From contig JAGWBV010000006.1 of assembly GCA_021295715.1 (NCBI GenBank), positions 1 through 64,000 on the forward strand: a DNA stretch of 64,000 nucleotides, in the 5' to 3' direction. The position numbers and the translations under genes are program-made. Source of the DNA: Candidatus Poribacteria bacterium. Its GTDB lineage: Bacteria > Poribacteria > WGA-4E > WGA-3G. The notes beneath the pieces were generated by a model. That model worked only from the letters and a program-made list of their open reading frames with translations. It made no database searches and was not told the DNA's origin. This document shows, one piece after another, positions 24,810-33,464 of the stretch. The first letter of the stretch is position 1, and every line of letters starts with the position of its first letter.

Positions 24810-27800
24810 CTACAGTTCATTAAGTGGCAAACGGAGGACACCGCTGTGCCGCGTGCCGATGTAGAGTATGCCACGCCCCACAGCGAGGGCAGTTGCCTCA
24901 TCAGGAACCTCGGGTAAAATCTGAATCCATGTATCCGTCTTAGGATTTATCCGATATATGCCTTGATTGCACACACCGTAAATCCTATTACCGTCTACTG
25001 CTATCCGAGAGATAGGAATTCGGTTTCCCTCGGTATCCGTCAGAGCGTTCCAATTGATGCCATCGTGCGAATTCATAACGCCTTGATCCGTTAGGACATA
25101 GACGGTTGTCCGAGCAAAGACCATATCTTTGAAATACGCAAAGGTAAAGGGTAAGTTCGCAGTAATTTCTTTCCAATCGCCACCACTGTTAAGAGACTGA
25201 AATAGGGAACCATCCCGTTTACCGGCATAGACCATATTGTGCGAAGCCGCGAGTGTGAGACCTTTAGACGTATCAGTACCGTCAGCGCGTTCGGTGGAAT
25301 CTACAAGACCTGTATTGAACCACCGCTTTTCGCTTCGGTGCCATCTGAAGAGTTTCTGTCGGTACTCCATGAAGACAGTGTTACCAGCGATTGTAAACCC
25401 ACCATTCGTGAGTCGCTCTTCAACAATACGTGGCATATCTGCTTTTCGCTGACGACTCAATTCACTCACATTGCGAGGCGCGTTTTTAAATCTGTTCAGC
25501 CATTCAACTTCCAGTGTGTTCTCGGTAAAAACTGGCATCCGTCGGACAGGTTTTAGAACATCTCCATCAGATGAAAGATGAAAAACCTCAACCTTATCGG
25601 TTGTACTGTTGCTTACATAGAGTGAACCCTTGGTTTTTGCGATTTTCGCATGACTCAGTAAATCTGGAGCCGTCTGCTTTTTTTGAAGCATCCCTTTTTT
25701 CTTAATATCGTCACCGACATCTACTCGAATGGATGTCCAAGATTCTCCGAGATCCGTTGATTTGACGACCCCTTCAGGCGTGAGTGCATAGAGAACATTC
25801 TCAAGCATGAGTAACTTCTGAACATGAGAGTTTATCATTCCGGCAGAAAACGGGTGCCACGAGACCCCGGCATCCGTTGACCGTGCTATCCCAGAAATGT
25901 CGGACGTGTAAAAATTATTTTCGTCCAAAGCGACAACAGGGAAAATACTCTGACTCAACACATTTTTGCCAGCTTTTACATGCGTCCATGTGTCTCCACT
26001 ATCATTTGAACGCAGTAGCACACCAGTCCCCATCACTGTAAGTGTTTCGCCAATTGCAACCAACTGGATACCACTGAACATCTGGAGCCGAAAATCGTCA
26101 TCAGTTGGTGGTAACGCCATCCATAATCTGCCGTCTGTTCCTTTTCCTTCTATCGGTGAAAGGTCGTCCCAAGTATCACCGAAGTCGACTGAACGAAAAA
26201 TTCTCGGTGGAAACTTTAATATCTCAACCGAGTGATCAAGTTTATGGGATTCCTCAAATGAGTTGGCAGACCGTGTACAATCGGACCCTGCTATAACATA
26301 GAGTCTATTTTCAATGGCTACTAACGAATTAATAAATTGGGGACCGTAGACGGGTAACCTTTCCCAAACTCCTGTAGTAATGCGATAAAGCCCTCGGTTT
26401 GTTCCCACAAACACAGCGTTATCAAGTGTGACAGCGTCCGAAATTGATATGTCTGGCGAGCCGTTCCTCTTTGTAATATGGGCGTGCAGTTCCTGTATCA
26501 TCGGTATCCAACGCTTACCGGCATCATCAGATCGAAAGATATGTTTTTCAAAAACGAGGTAAAAGGTTTCATTGGTGATGAGTAATTCAAAAGCGCGTCC
26601 CTTTGGTCGAGTGCCAACAGAATTCCATGTTTTACCTTCATCGGTTGAGGTTAAGAGTTCATCAGGCGTCAAAATATAGAGGGTGTCATCCCATTCTGCC
26701 ATCGGCATCTGAAACTGACGCGTTGGACTGCTTTCACAGATAAGGGTCCAAGCGTTTGCGTTCTCTGTTAGTTGATAAATCCCTCTCGATGCAACAGCGT
26801 AAATTTTTCGCTTGGATGTGGTAAATAGACCTGCCCTTCCACCTGAAGTGCCTTCCGGTCCGTTCGTTAGGACCCACCGCGATTTTATTACGGGTGTTTC
26901 TTTCTGTTTAGACCGATCCGCAGCGATTTTCCGTGCATCTTCTCTTGGACCAATGTTCCCTTTATTTTTACTCAGCGTATCGGTATTTCCAAATTGATTT
27001 CTTACACCGAGTTTTTGCTTTGAAGCCCGGACAAGAGATGTATCAACAAGCTCAACAGTCATTTCTGACCTTGCATCGAAACTGTAAGGCTGCTGGAATC
27101 GGGCTAAGTCCTGCGTGCCACTTCCCATCAGCAATATCACGAAAATGGTAGTAGAGGTCGCTAATGCCCACGGCAGCCACGGCTTACTCCCCGTTGGGGC
27201 TGCAGGTTTGATGTGCGCAATTTCTCGTAGAACATTTTCGACCAACGATGCAAACAACTGGAAACCGCCTAAAACTTCACGAACCATGTGCTCCTGCTCT
27301 TTCAATCGCTTTCGAGCGCGATGGAGCCGACTTTTGACTGTATTCGGTGATACCCCCAAAAACTTGCTAATGTCTTCGCAGGTCATGTCCCCGAGATAAT
27401 GGAGCGTTACAACCGTGCGTTCACTCTCCGGCAACTTTTGGAGGAGACGTTTGACGACCTCACGGTGTCGCTCACTCACGACTTCTTCTTGTTGTTCAGC
27501 GTGATATTGCGCATACGCCAACTCCTCTAATTCATCTGGAGGCATTGCATCCAAAGACTCCATCGAAATCCGTTTCTTCTTCAACCAAGCGATACATCGG
27601 CGAGTGGCAATTACATACAGCCATCCGGCAAACCGATTTGGATTTTTCAGTGTTTGGAGTTTCTTGTAGACGTTAAGGAATATATCTTGCGTGATTTCTT
27701 CAGCGATATGGAAGTCGCCAATCTTTCGCCATACAAGCGCGTGGAGCGGCTTTTGGTATTTGCGCACAAGTGTGCTGAAAGCACGCTGGTCGCCCGCCAA

Positions 27801-27836
27801 GGTCCGTTGAATTAATTCAGTATCGCTGTTTTTCAT
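24810..27836 (-). CDS. ECF sigma factor fused to a membrane segment and a large beta-propeller
   Basis: A 1008-residue protein. Residues 1-185 are a complete ECF sigma-70 factor: region 2 (AFSTLVRKYQKPLHALV, ITQDIFLNVYKKL, RFAGWLYVIATR) and region 4 (LPESERTVVTLHYLGD, FLGVSPNTVKSRLHRARKRL). Residues about 219-238 (PWLPWALATSTTIFVILLMG) form one membrane helix. Residues about 310-1008 are a series of BNR/Ycf48/sortilin-like repeats with Trp-x-x-Ile and S-x-D-x-G-x-T/S-W signatures (RSVDFGDTWDDL, RSNDSGDTWTHV, KSTDLGESWTSI), i.e. about 10-12 blades. With the sigma domain cytoplasmic, the propeller would be outside. ECF factors with C-terminal extensions are known in Planctomycetes and related groups; a propeller sensor joined through a helix is rare. 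GGAGGTGACGC precedes ATG. Confidence 0.85.
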   Translation of the reverse strand: MKNSDTELIQRTLAGDQRAFSTLVRKYQKPLHALVWRKIGDFHIAEEITQDIFLNVYKKLQTLKNPNRFAGWLYVIATRRCIAWLKKKRISMESLDAMPPDELEELAYAQYHAEQQEEVVSERHREVVKRLLQKLPESERTVVTLHYLGDMTCEDISKFLGVSPNTVKSRLHRARKRLKEQEHMVREVLGGFQLFASLVENVLREIAHIKPAAPTGSKPWLPWALATSTTIFVILLMGSGTQDLARFQQPYSFDARSEMTVELVDTSLVRASKQKLGVRNQFGNTDTLSKNKGNIGPREDARKIAADRSKQKETPVIKSRWVLTNGPEGTSGGRAGLFTTSKRKIYAVASRGIYQLTENANAWTLICESSPTRQFQMPMAEWDDTLYILTPDELLTSTDEGKTWNSVGTRPKGRAFELLITNETFYLVFEKHIFRSDDAGKRWIPMIQELHAHITKRNGSPDISISDAVTLDNAVFVGTNRGLYRITTGVWERLPVYGPQFINSLVAIENRLYVIAGSDCTRSANSFEESHKLDHSVEILKFPPRIFRSVDFGDTWDDLSPIEGKGTDGRLWMALPPTDDDFRLQMFSGIQLVAIGETLTVMGTGVLLRSNDSGDTWTHVKAGKNVLSQSIFPVVALDENNFYTSDISGIARSTDAGVSWHPFSAGMINSHVQKLLMLENVLYALTPEGVVKSTDLGESWTSIRVDVGDDIKKKGMLQKKQTAPDLLSHAKIAKTKGSLYVSNSTTDKVEVFHLSSDGDVLKPVRRMPVFTENTLEVEWLNRFKNAPRNVSELSRQRKADMPRIVEERLTNGGFTIAGNTVFMEYRQKLFRWHRSEKRWFNTGLVDSTERADGTDTSKGLTLAASHNMVYAGKRDGSLFQSLNSGGDWKEITANLPFTFAYFKDMVFARTTVYVLTDQGVMNSHDGINWNALTDTEGNRIPISRIAVDGNRIYGVCNQGIYRINPKTDTWIQILPEVPDEATALAVGRGILYIGTRHSGVLRLPLNEL

Positions 27837-27840
27837 GCGT

Positions 27841-27925
27841 CACCTCCAAAAACATGTTGTCTCTCATAATATTAAGAGATGTGCTGCGGAGAGAAAGGTT
27901 GCATAAAATACAAGATTTGGGAAAA
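27841..27925 (-). promoter_or_regulatory. Conserved upstream region of the sigma-propeller gene
   Basis: Read on the minus strand: CTTGTATTTTATGCAACCTT about 70 bases before the start, then ACATGTTTTTGGAGGTGACG at the start. The paralogous gene at 33093 has CTTGCATTTTATGCAACCTT at the same distance and the same ribosome-site region. The GCAACC core resembles the -35 element of some ECF promoters, suggesting possible auto-regulation. Confidence 0.45.
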
Positions 27926-28076
27926 TTCTATATTAAAATGGGAAAATTTGAAAGGGGATGTATTAATAGTAGCAAAGCCTTTCAGGTTTCAATTTTGGGT
28001 TGCCGATGTTTGGGAAAACGTCGCGATCAGAGGTCGCTCCTACAGTTTGCAATATGAGGAAATTGAAAACTACAGG

Positions 28077-29480
28077 CTAAATCTCAATGCGTACAAATGC
28101 AAGGAACGCACCAGAGAGAAAAACAACGAAAAATAGCGTTAGCAACAACAAATCTACTGCTGCAGCATTGAAATCACGGCTAAGACTGAGCGTATCTTCA
28201 AACGTCGGAATTGATTCTGGGCTGATGGGCTTTTTCGACATACCCTCATACGTCCCAATGATATGGAGACTATCAGGATCTGCTCTATCCATATCCGAGA
28301 CAAATCCTCGGTATTCACGGGCGTAACGCTGCACGTTCTCCACAAATTGTTGGTGCCGTTCAAACCCAGTTCCAGCAAAAACCTCAAGAAGATGCTGGAC
28401 AAGTACGACCGGTGAGATGCGGGTGACAGAACGCGCCAGTTGAATTTGGACATGCTGTTGCGTTAAGTATTCTTGGCTCAAACGTTCCCGCTCCGTTACG
28501 TCTGTGATGACGTATTCACCCGCTAACTCCATTTTTTTCGCTGGATCCTCACGCGTGCCTTCCAAACGAGCGTCGTATTCACCTCTAAGTTCGTTTACAA
28601 GTTGTCTGGCGCGTTGGTCGAATTGATCATAAGTCATGGGTGTTGAAAATCCACTTGCAATGGAGGCAAGCGTGCTCGGCATAAAAACCACGAAGGTGAC
28701 CCACGTTAACAGAAGTATCACAAGACTCGCTGCACTGTGCCGCACACGTGACGACACCAACAAACCTAACGCAAGAAACAGACACAGGTACAGAATCGCA
28801 ATAAAAAAAATAATACCTAAACGGTTCCGCACCTCAACGCCAAGTTGCACATCGTTGGATGTGGAAATTACCAATAGATTCATTAACACCGCGAGCGTAA
28901 ACGGGACACTAATACTTACCAGTGCACCTAAAAATTTACCAATCAATACGGTATGTCGCGGGACCGAGTTCGCCAATGTCAAACGTAGTGTACCACGTTC
29001 GCGTTCGCCAGAAATCGAATCAAAGGTGAATAGGATCGCGATGAGACTCAAGACGTACCCGATCGCAAACTCCCAATCTATTTTGATAGTGTCCGGACGA
29101 ATATTTTTTGAACTGAGAGACGCAGGCATATAATCTAACTGCCAGAAGCCTGCTAAGCCATCGGTTGCCCAAGCGTAAAATCCGCCGTGGACATGATCTG
29201 ACAAAAACGCCTCACCTCCATCTGCACAGAAATGGAGAGATGACGGCTTTTTGTAAAGATAGCCGGGCCCTTCTTGCGCAATGTGATACAGATTCGTTCG
29301 AGATCTTAAGCGATTCAGGGATCCTGTGACGGCATCGTGATATTTTTGCATCCGCACCGGGTGTTCCTTGATATGCACAACAGCATTGGTCAGCATTAAG
29401 CCGAGAAACAATACTGTTGCCAGCGCAAACCGGAGGCTATTCAGATTGTCGTAAATTTCTCGTTTCGCAATATGCCACAT
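28077..29480 (-). CDS. ABC-2 type transporter permease (DUF3526-like)
   Basis: A 467-residue integral membrane protein. An N-terminal helix (about 13-35), a long periplasmic loop (36-140), then five helices (about 143-163, 190-210, 233-260, 265-285 and the last near 445-463). ISGERERGTLRLTLANSVPRHTVLIGKF is the coupling segment typical of ABC-2 permeases of the GldF/NosY kind. The permease at 29632-31167 has the same layout and the same AGERERGTLRL segment. No ATPase gene is adjacent, so it relies on one elsewhere. No clear ribosome site precedes its start; a family-F repeat fills the gap to the upstream permease. Confidence 0.8.
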   Translation of the reverse strand: MWHIAKREIYDNLNSLRFALATVLFLGLMLTNAVVHIKEHPVRMQKYHDAVTGSLNRLRSRTNLYHIAQEGPGYLYKKPSSLHFCADGGEAFLSDHVHGGFYAWATDGLAGFWQLDYMPASLSSKNIRPDTIKIDWEFAIGYVLSLIAILFTFDSISGERERGTLRLTLANSVPRHTVLIGKFLGALVSISVPFTLAVLMNLLVISTSNDVQLGVEVRNRLGIIFFIAILYLCLFLALGLLVSSRVRHSAASLVILLLTWVTFVVFMPSTLASIASGFSTPMTYDQFDQRARQLVNELRGEYDARLEGTREDPAKKMELAGEYVITDVTERERLSQEYLTQQHVQIQLARSVTRISPVVLVQHLLEVFAGTGFERHQQFVENVQRYAREYRGFVSDMDRADPDSLHIIGTYEGMSKKPISPESIPTFEDTLSLSRDFNAAAVDLLLLTLFFVVFLSGAFLAFVRIEI

Positions 29481-29486
29481 TTTATT

Positions 29487-29628
29487 ACTTGTCAGTTATC
29501 AGTACGGTGGCTGCGCCATCTTTCGGCTTTCAGTTAAGGGTTTGTGGCATTCAATACACTTACGACTGCCATAGGGATTAACTAAAAACTGAAGACCGAA
29601 AGCAAATGCAGTGAGAGTACTGACAACT
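29487..29628. repeat. Family-F palindromic repeat between the two permeases
   Basis: TGTCAGTTATCAGTA and GTACTGACAAC at the ends, and CTTTCGGCTTTCAGTT against AACTGAAGACCGAAAG inside, can pair into one long imperfect hairpin. Related to 7948-8043 and 47968-48105. Confidence 0.6.
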
Positions 29629-29631
29629 CTC

Positions 29632-31167
29632 CTACACTTCACTTTTGATAAAAATAAGAAATATTATTACGAACAGAATTATATTAAGCATGACCAGTAT
29701 ACAAACATCCGGCAACGCCCGTTTAGCGTTTGTGGTAACGTCAACCCTTTGAAAAGAAAACTGCGGCAAATGCTCCCAATCTACCGCGCCCTTATCAGCA
29801 GAAAACCATTGCTGCGCCCCGAAAGCGTTCTTATCGTAGTAATAATCAATCAAGGTCCGTCGGTGCCTTCGCGCCGCTTGAAAAAAATCTCTGAGTCCGC
29901 GCAAGTCTGTCCCTGCCCACGCTTGCGTTGCAGCGTTGTACATCCCGACTGGTGAGCCTCTCAAAAGGATGCGATCAACAATCGCTGGTTGAACGAAGAT
30001 AGTTTCGAGTGTCTGTTTTCGGACAAGCCACGCGCGTTCTGCGGTGTTGATGATCTGCGGTCCGAGGAAGCGATAATAATCCTGCGCGTGTGGTATCTGA
30101 GGTTTGGATGCTTCATGCAGTTTCTCAATGTTTGAAACAACGTGGTAGTCATACCTAAGTATTGAGGAATCTCTATGAAAATATTCGTAGTGGTAACCTG
30201 ATCCCCATATCTGGTTGAAATTCGGATCTTCTCCTACCATACCAAAGTGTGGATCTTCTCCTGGAAAGGCATCATTCGCAAGGAAGTGCTTTCGCTCTCT
30301 GTCGAATTCCTCCCACATCTGTTTAATTTCCTCGTAAGCGGATACCATACGTGTTTGAGAAGTCTGAGGAGGGTCAATCGTGGCAAGAACCGCGTTTGGA
30401 TACACCAACACCCAAAACCCCCAGATAAACATAGCAAGCATCAGCGCGGTACCGGTACTATGGGTTACTGCTGAAATTAGCATACCGATGAAGTAGAATA
30501 CCGACAGATAAACAATTGAACTCAAGATAATCCCACCGATACGGAGGAAATCACCAATACTCAGAGAAATGGCAGTGGATGTTGTCAGTAAAATCACCGC
30601 GAGGAGCAGACTCATCAGTAACGGAACAAGCAAGCAGAGTATCGCACTGATGTATTTCGCAAGCAGGATTTGACCGCGACTCACCGGATGCGTTACGACT
30701 AAACGTAATGTGCCGCGCTCGCGTTCCCCCGCAATCGCATCGTAGGCGAAAATAAGTGCTATTAGACTCAGAACGACCTCAAAAATAAAAACAATATCAA
30801 TCGAAGAGAAGAGGTTGAGAAGTGGGTTCGTCATTTTATACGTTCCAGCATCCCACAACGTCGGCACAAAACCGTGAGATATCCAAATTTCGTTTCCCAA
30901 CCGTTTATCCAACCCGACATTGAAAATACTCAACGGATTTGGTGGGCGGGCAACGTTCAATCTTCCGCCCGAATAGGTTTTTATTTCCCGCGATCGCTGA
31001 TGCTCTGTTTGGAGAGTGGTGTTGTAAGCTGCTAACCGTCGCTCATAATCCTTGATAAGCACGAAGGTATTGGCAACGACGAGCAACAACATAATGAGGA
31101 CGGCTACGGCAAAGCGGAACGTCATCAGGTTGTCGAGGAGTTCTCTGCGGATGAGCGTTGTTAACAT
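29632..31167 (-). CDS. ABC-2 type transporter permease, paralogue
   Basis: A 511-residue membrane protein with helix about 14-38, a periplasmic loop, and helices about 123-145, 180-205, 215-240, 248-270 and 488-508. AIAGERERGTLRLVVTHPVSRGQILLAKY is the ABC-2 coupling segment. The large loop between helices 5 and 6 (about 280-480) carries acidic and aromatic residues. AGAAGGAAG lies before ATG. The two permeases likely form one heterodimer and share an operon with the sigma-propeller gene downstream on the same strand; direction of transcription is from 31167 toward 24810. Confidence 0.8.
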   Translation of the reverse strand: MLTTLIRRELLDNLMTFRFAVAVLIMLLLVVANTFVLIKDYERRLAAYNTTLQTEHQRSREIKTYSGGRLNVARPPNPLSIFNVGLDKRLGNEIWISHGFVPTLWDAGTYKMTNPLLNLFSSIDIVFIFEVVLSLIALIFAYDAIAGERERGTLRLVVTHPVSRGQILLAKYISAILCLLVPLLMSLLLAVILLTTSTAISLSIGDFLRIGGIILSSIVYLSVFYFIGMLISAVTHSTGTALMLAMFIWGFWVLVYPNAVLATIDPPQTSQTRMVSAYEEIKQMWEEFDRERKHFLANDAFPGEDPHFGMVGEDPNFNQIWGSGYHYEYFHRDSSILRYDYHVVSNIEKLHEASKPQIPHAQDYYRFLGPQIINTAERAWLVRKQTLETIFVQPAIVDRILLRGSPVGMYNAATQAWAGTDLRGLRDFFQAARRHRRTLIDYYYDKNAFGAQQWFSADKGAVDWEHLPQFSFQRVDVTTNAKRALPDVCILVMLNIILFVIIFLIFIKSEV

Positions 31168-31264
31168 GAAGACTTCCTTCTATTAGGTCAAAACTTACGA
31201 AGTGGAATTTCAGATGTCCACATACTTTCAGATTTTACTATAATCCCCCGAATTATTGTTATCC

Positions 31265-31408
31265 TAACGTGAGTTCCATATTTGTAGCGTAAACTGTTAG
31301 TTTGCGCTTTATAGGACACAATCTAACAGATTATGCTACAAATACCAGCCGACTCTAAAAAATACAAGCGATACGTTTCGGACAACTTCATTTATGGAAC
31401 TCACATTA
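31265..31408. repeat. Family-I element with terminal inverted repeats
   Basis: TAACGTGAGTTCCATA at the left and TATGGAACTCACATTA at the right are inverted copies. Inside, GTAGCGTAAACTGTTAGTTTG and its inverted degenerate partner (CAATCTAACAGATTATGCTA) repeat the idea. Partial copies are at 43005-43080 and around 53759-54076. Lies between the permease and the 3' end of the sigma-TPR gene. Confidence 0.65.
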
Positions 31409-31410
31409 TG

Positions 31411-33093
31411 CTACTTCTGTCCAAGAACCTTCAAAAACTCTGGATCATCCTTTACATCCGAAAATTCGGGGGTCTCAAGGAAAGACGGGTAGTAACTATC
31501 CTGATAATTATAACCCCTAACCACATAAGCGTCCTGAGCGATCTTCAAATGGTGTAAAGTTTTCTCGCGATCCTTCTCAGAAGCCCAGATGCTCACAGCA
31601 AACTGGAAGTGGCTATATTCGGTGTAATTTCCCAAATCAATGGCGAGTTGTAGCAAACGTTTCCCCTCAGTATATCTCTTCGACCATACCAGACAACAAC
31701 CAACGTTGTGAGCAACACAATAACACTCGTAAAGATTTACAGGAAAACCTGCCTCCAGTTTTTTCAACTCTCCTTCAATAAATGTATTCGTTTCGGTATA
31801 GACTTGATCGAAACAATCCCAATCTTCCTTTTTGCTATACAACAGCAGTCGAATTTCTCTCACAGCCAACCAGAATTTAAAATAAGACCTCCAACCGGGT
31901 TTACCATAGGCACGTTCTAGCTTTTCTATTTCAAGAAGTGCTGCGTCTAATCGGTCGTTTCTTTGTAATATCGCTGCTCCTTTTTGGAGAAAATCACAAC
32001 GACTGTACTGACTCACTTCAGGAATTTCTAAGCGTTCAGATGTCTCATTATAAAGTTGAATCCAGTCATTAATACGACCTTCCGCTTTCCAAGATCCAGC
32101 AGTATTCTGATTGGCAATAATCCGCAACACATATTTTTCCGACTGCTTGCATGCCCAATGGTAAAGCCGCGTCTGTTCCTCAATAACTTCTCGATCTCTC
32201 CGCAGGAAAGCGAGGGTATTGACTAACCCTTGATGCGACCAATAACGCTCCGTATCATCCAGAGCGTCATTCATATACTTACGGAGTAAAGGTATCCGTT
32301 TTTCCATGCCGAGACTGCCCATATAGGGGTATATCTCATCAACAGCAAGATGCACCAACTCGGGTGTGATTTCCGCTTTAAGTGCATCTTCAATCTCGTT
32401 GTTGACTTCCGTAAGCATAACTTCCGCTGATGAAGGGTTAGATCTCATATGTTCTCTATATGCATGGAACTTACCACGAATATCTTCCAATTTAGCAGAC
32501 ATAATAAAATTTCCTTTGGAACCCTTCCAAATCTCGCGAATGGTAGATTTCTCCTTCTTCAACCTATTGCGGGCGCGGTGGAGCCGACTCTTGACTGTGT
32601 TCGGGGATACCCCCAAAAACTTGCTAATATCTTCGCAGGTCATGTTACTGAGATAGTGAAGCGTTACGACGGTGCGTTCACTCTCCGGCAACTTTTGAAG
32701 GAGATGTTTGACGACCTCGCGGTACTGTTCATTCGCGAATTCATCTTGTTGTTCCGCGCGGTATTGCGCATAAGCAAGTTCTTCTAATTCCTCTGGTGAC
32801 ATCGCATCTAACGATTTCATCGTCATCCGCTTCTTTTCAAACCAAGCGAAACACTGACGCGCGGCAATCACATAAAGCCATCTCACAAACGTACTTGGGT
32901 TTTTTAGCGTTTGGAGTCTTTCGTAAACTCTGAGGAATATATCTTGCGTAATCTCTTCAGCAATGTGGAAATCACCGACTTTCCGGCGCACGAAAGCGTG
33001 GACCGGTTTTTGGTATTTCCGCACGAGCGCACTGAAAGCAGATTCGTCACCCGCCAAGGTCCTTTCAATCAATTGCACATCGTCATTTTTCAT
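31411..33093 (-). CDS. ECF sigma factor fused to a TPR-like C-terminal domain
   Basis: Start set at ATG 33093 (MKNDDVQLIERTLAG), preceded by GGGGGTGG and aligned with the paralogue; the frame stays open 46 codons upstream but encodes an improbable hydrophobic leader. About 560 residues. Residues 1-185 are an ECF sigma factor closely similar to that at 27836 (YQKPVHAFVRRK, FLGVSPNTVKSRLHRARNRL). Residues about 198-560 are all-helical with TPR-like spacing (RCDFLQKGAAILQRNDRLDA, AHNVGCCLVWSKRYTEGKRL), no membrane helix. A good Shine-Dalgarno AAAGGAA and ATG occur at the junction (32502), so the TPR part may also be made alone. ECF factors with TPR extensions (ECF42-like) are known. Confidence 0.8.
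   Translation of the reverse strand: MKNDDVQLIERTLAGDESAFSALVRKYQKPVHAFVRRKVGDFHIAEEITQDIFLRVYERLQTLKNPSTFVRWLYVIAARQCFAWFEKKRMTMKSLDAMSPEELEELAYAQYRAEQQDEFANEQYREVVKHLLQKLPESERTVVTLHYLSNMTCEDISKFLGVSPNTVKSRLHRARNRLKKEKSTIREIWKGSKGNFIMSAKLEDIRGKFHAYREHMRSNPSSAEVMLTEVNNEIEDALKAEITPELVHLAVDEIYPYMGSLGMEKRIPLLRKYMNDALDDTERYWSHQGLVNTLAFLRRDREVIEEQTRLYHWACKQSEKYVLRIIANQNTAGSWKAEGRINDWIQLYNETSERLEIPEVSQYSRCDFLQKGAAILQRNDRLDAALLEIEKLERAYGKPGWRSYFKFWLAVREIRLLLYSKKEDWDCFDQVYTETNTFIEGELKKLEAGFPVNLYECYCVAHNVGCCLVWSKRYTEGKRLLQLAIDLGNYTEYSHFQFAVSIWASEKDREKTLHHLKIAQDAYVVRGYNYQDSYYPSFLETPEFSDVKDDPEFLKVLGQK
32500..32516 (-). promoter_or_regulatory. Internal ribosome site and start codon at the sigma/TPR junction
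   Basis: On the minus strand AAAGGAAATTTTATTATG precedes MSAKLEDIRGKFHAYREHMR in frame. Spacing is ideal, and it lies exactly between the sigma region 4 and the helical domain. Confidence 0.45.
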
Positions 33094-33185
33094 ACGCCAC
33101 CCCCAAAAACATATTATCTTCCAAAATGTTAAGATAGGAATCGACAGCAGAAAGGTTGCATAAAATGCAAGATTTAGGAAAAAAT
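33094..33185 (-). promoter_or_regulatory. Conserved upstream region of the sigma-TPR gene
   Basis: Minus strand: CTAAATCTTGCATTTTATGC and AACCTTTCTGC about 70 bases upstream, ATATGTTTTTGGGGGTGGCG before ATG. Same layout as 27841-27925. Conserved despite diverged C-terminal coding regions, so either recent duplication or selection as a promoter. Confidence 0.45.
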
Positions 33186-33231
33186 TCAACAATTCAAATT
33201 GGGAAAATTGAAAAGAAGTTGGGATCACCAC

Positions 33232-33464
33232 TTACCTTTATGGAAAACATCGCGAGCATAGGGCAGGCAATTGAGGAATACCCAACCAAAAACCCTAAGC
33301 AAACACTCGCTTCTATAAGAAGATGATGCCTATTTCTCGGATTTTATAGTAAAGCCCACAATTAAGTGTGCACTTGAGACTCAGTGCTGTTACAAACCGC
33401 ACCTACCGAGGGGAGGAAAGTGTCCATTTATTTTATTGATGAAAATTCGCGAGATTCGGCATCG
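33232..33464. repeat. Intergenic region with fragments of three repeat families
   Basis: Holds a short GAATACCCAACCAAAAACC unit (33276-33294), a family-H end ATTTTATAGTAAAG (33342-33355) and a piece of the GGTGCGG module (AAACCGCACCTACCGAGG, 33394-33411). No gene. Confidence 0.5.

Noticed and set aside
33093-33231. Hydrophobic leader of the sigma-TPR protein as a membrane anchor
   Set aside because: The 46 upstream codons encode a hydrophobic stretch, but the ribosome site and paralogue alignment place the start at 33093, so this segment is probably untranslated.
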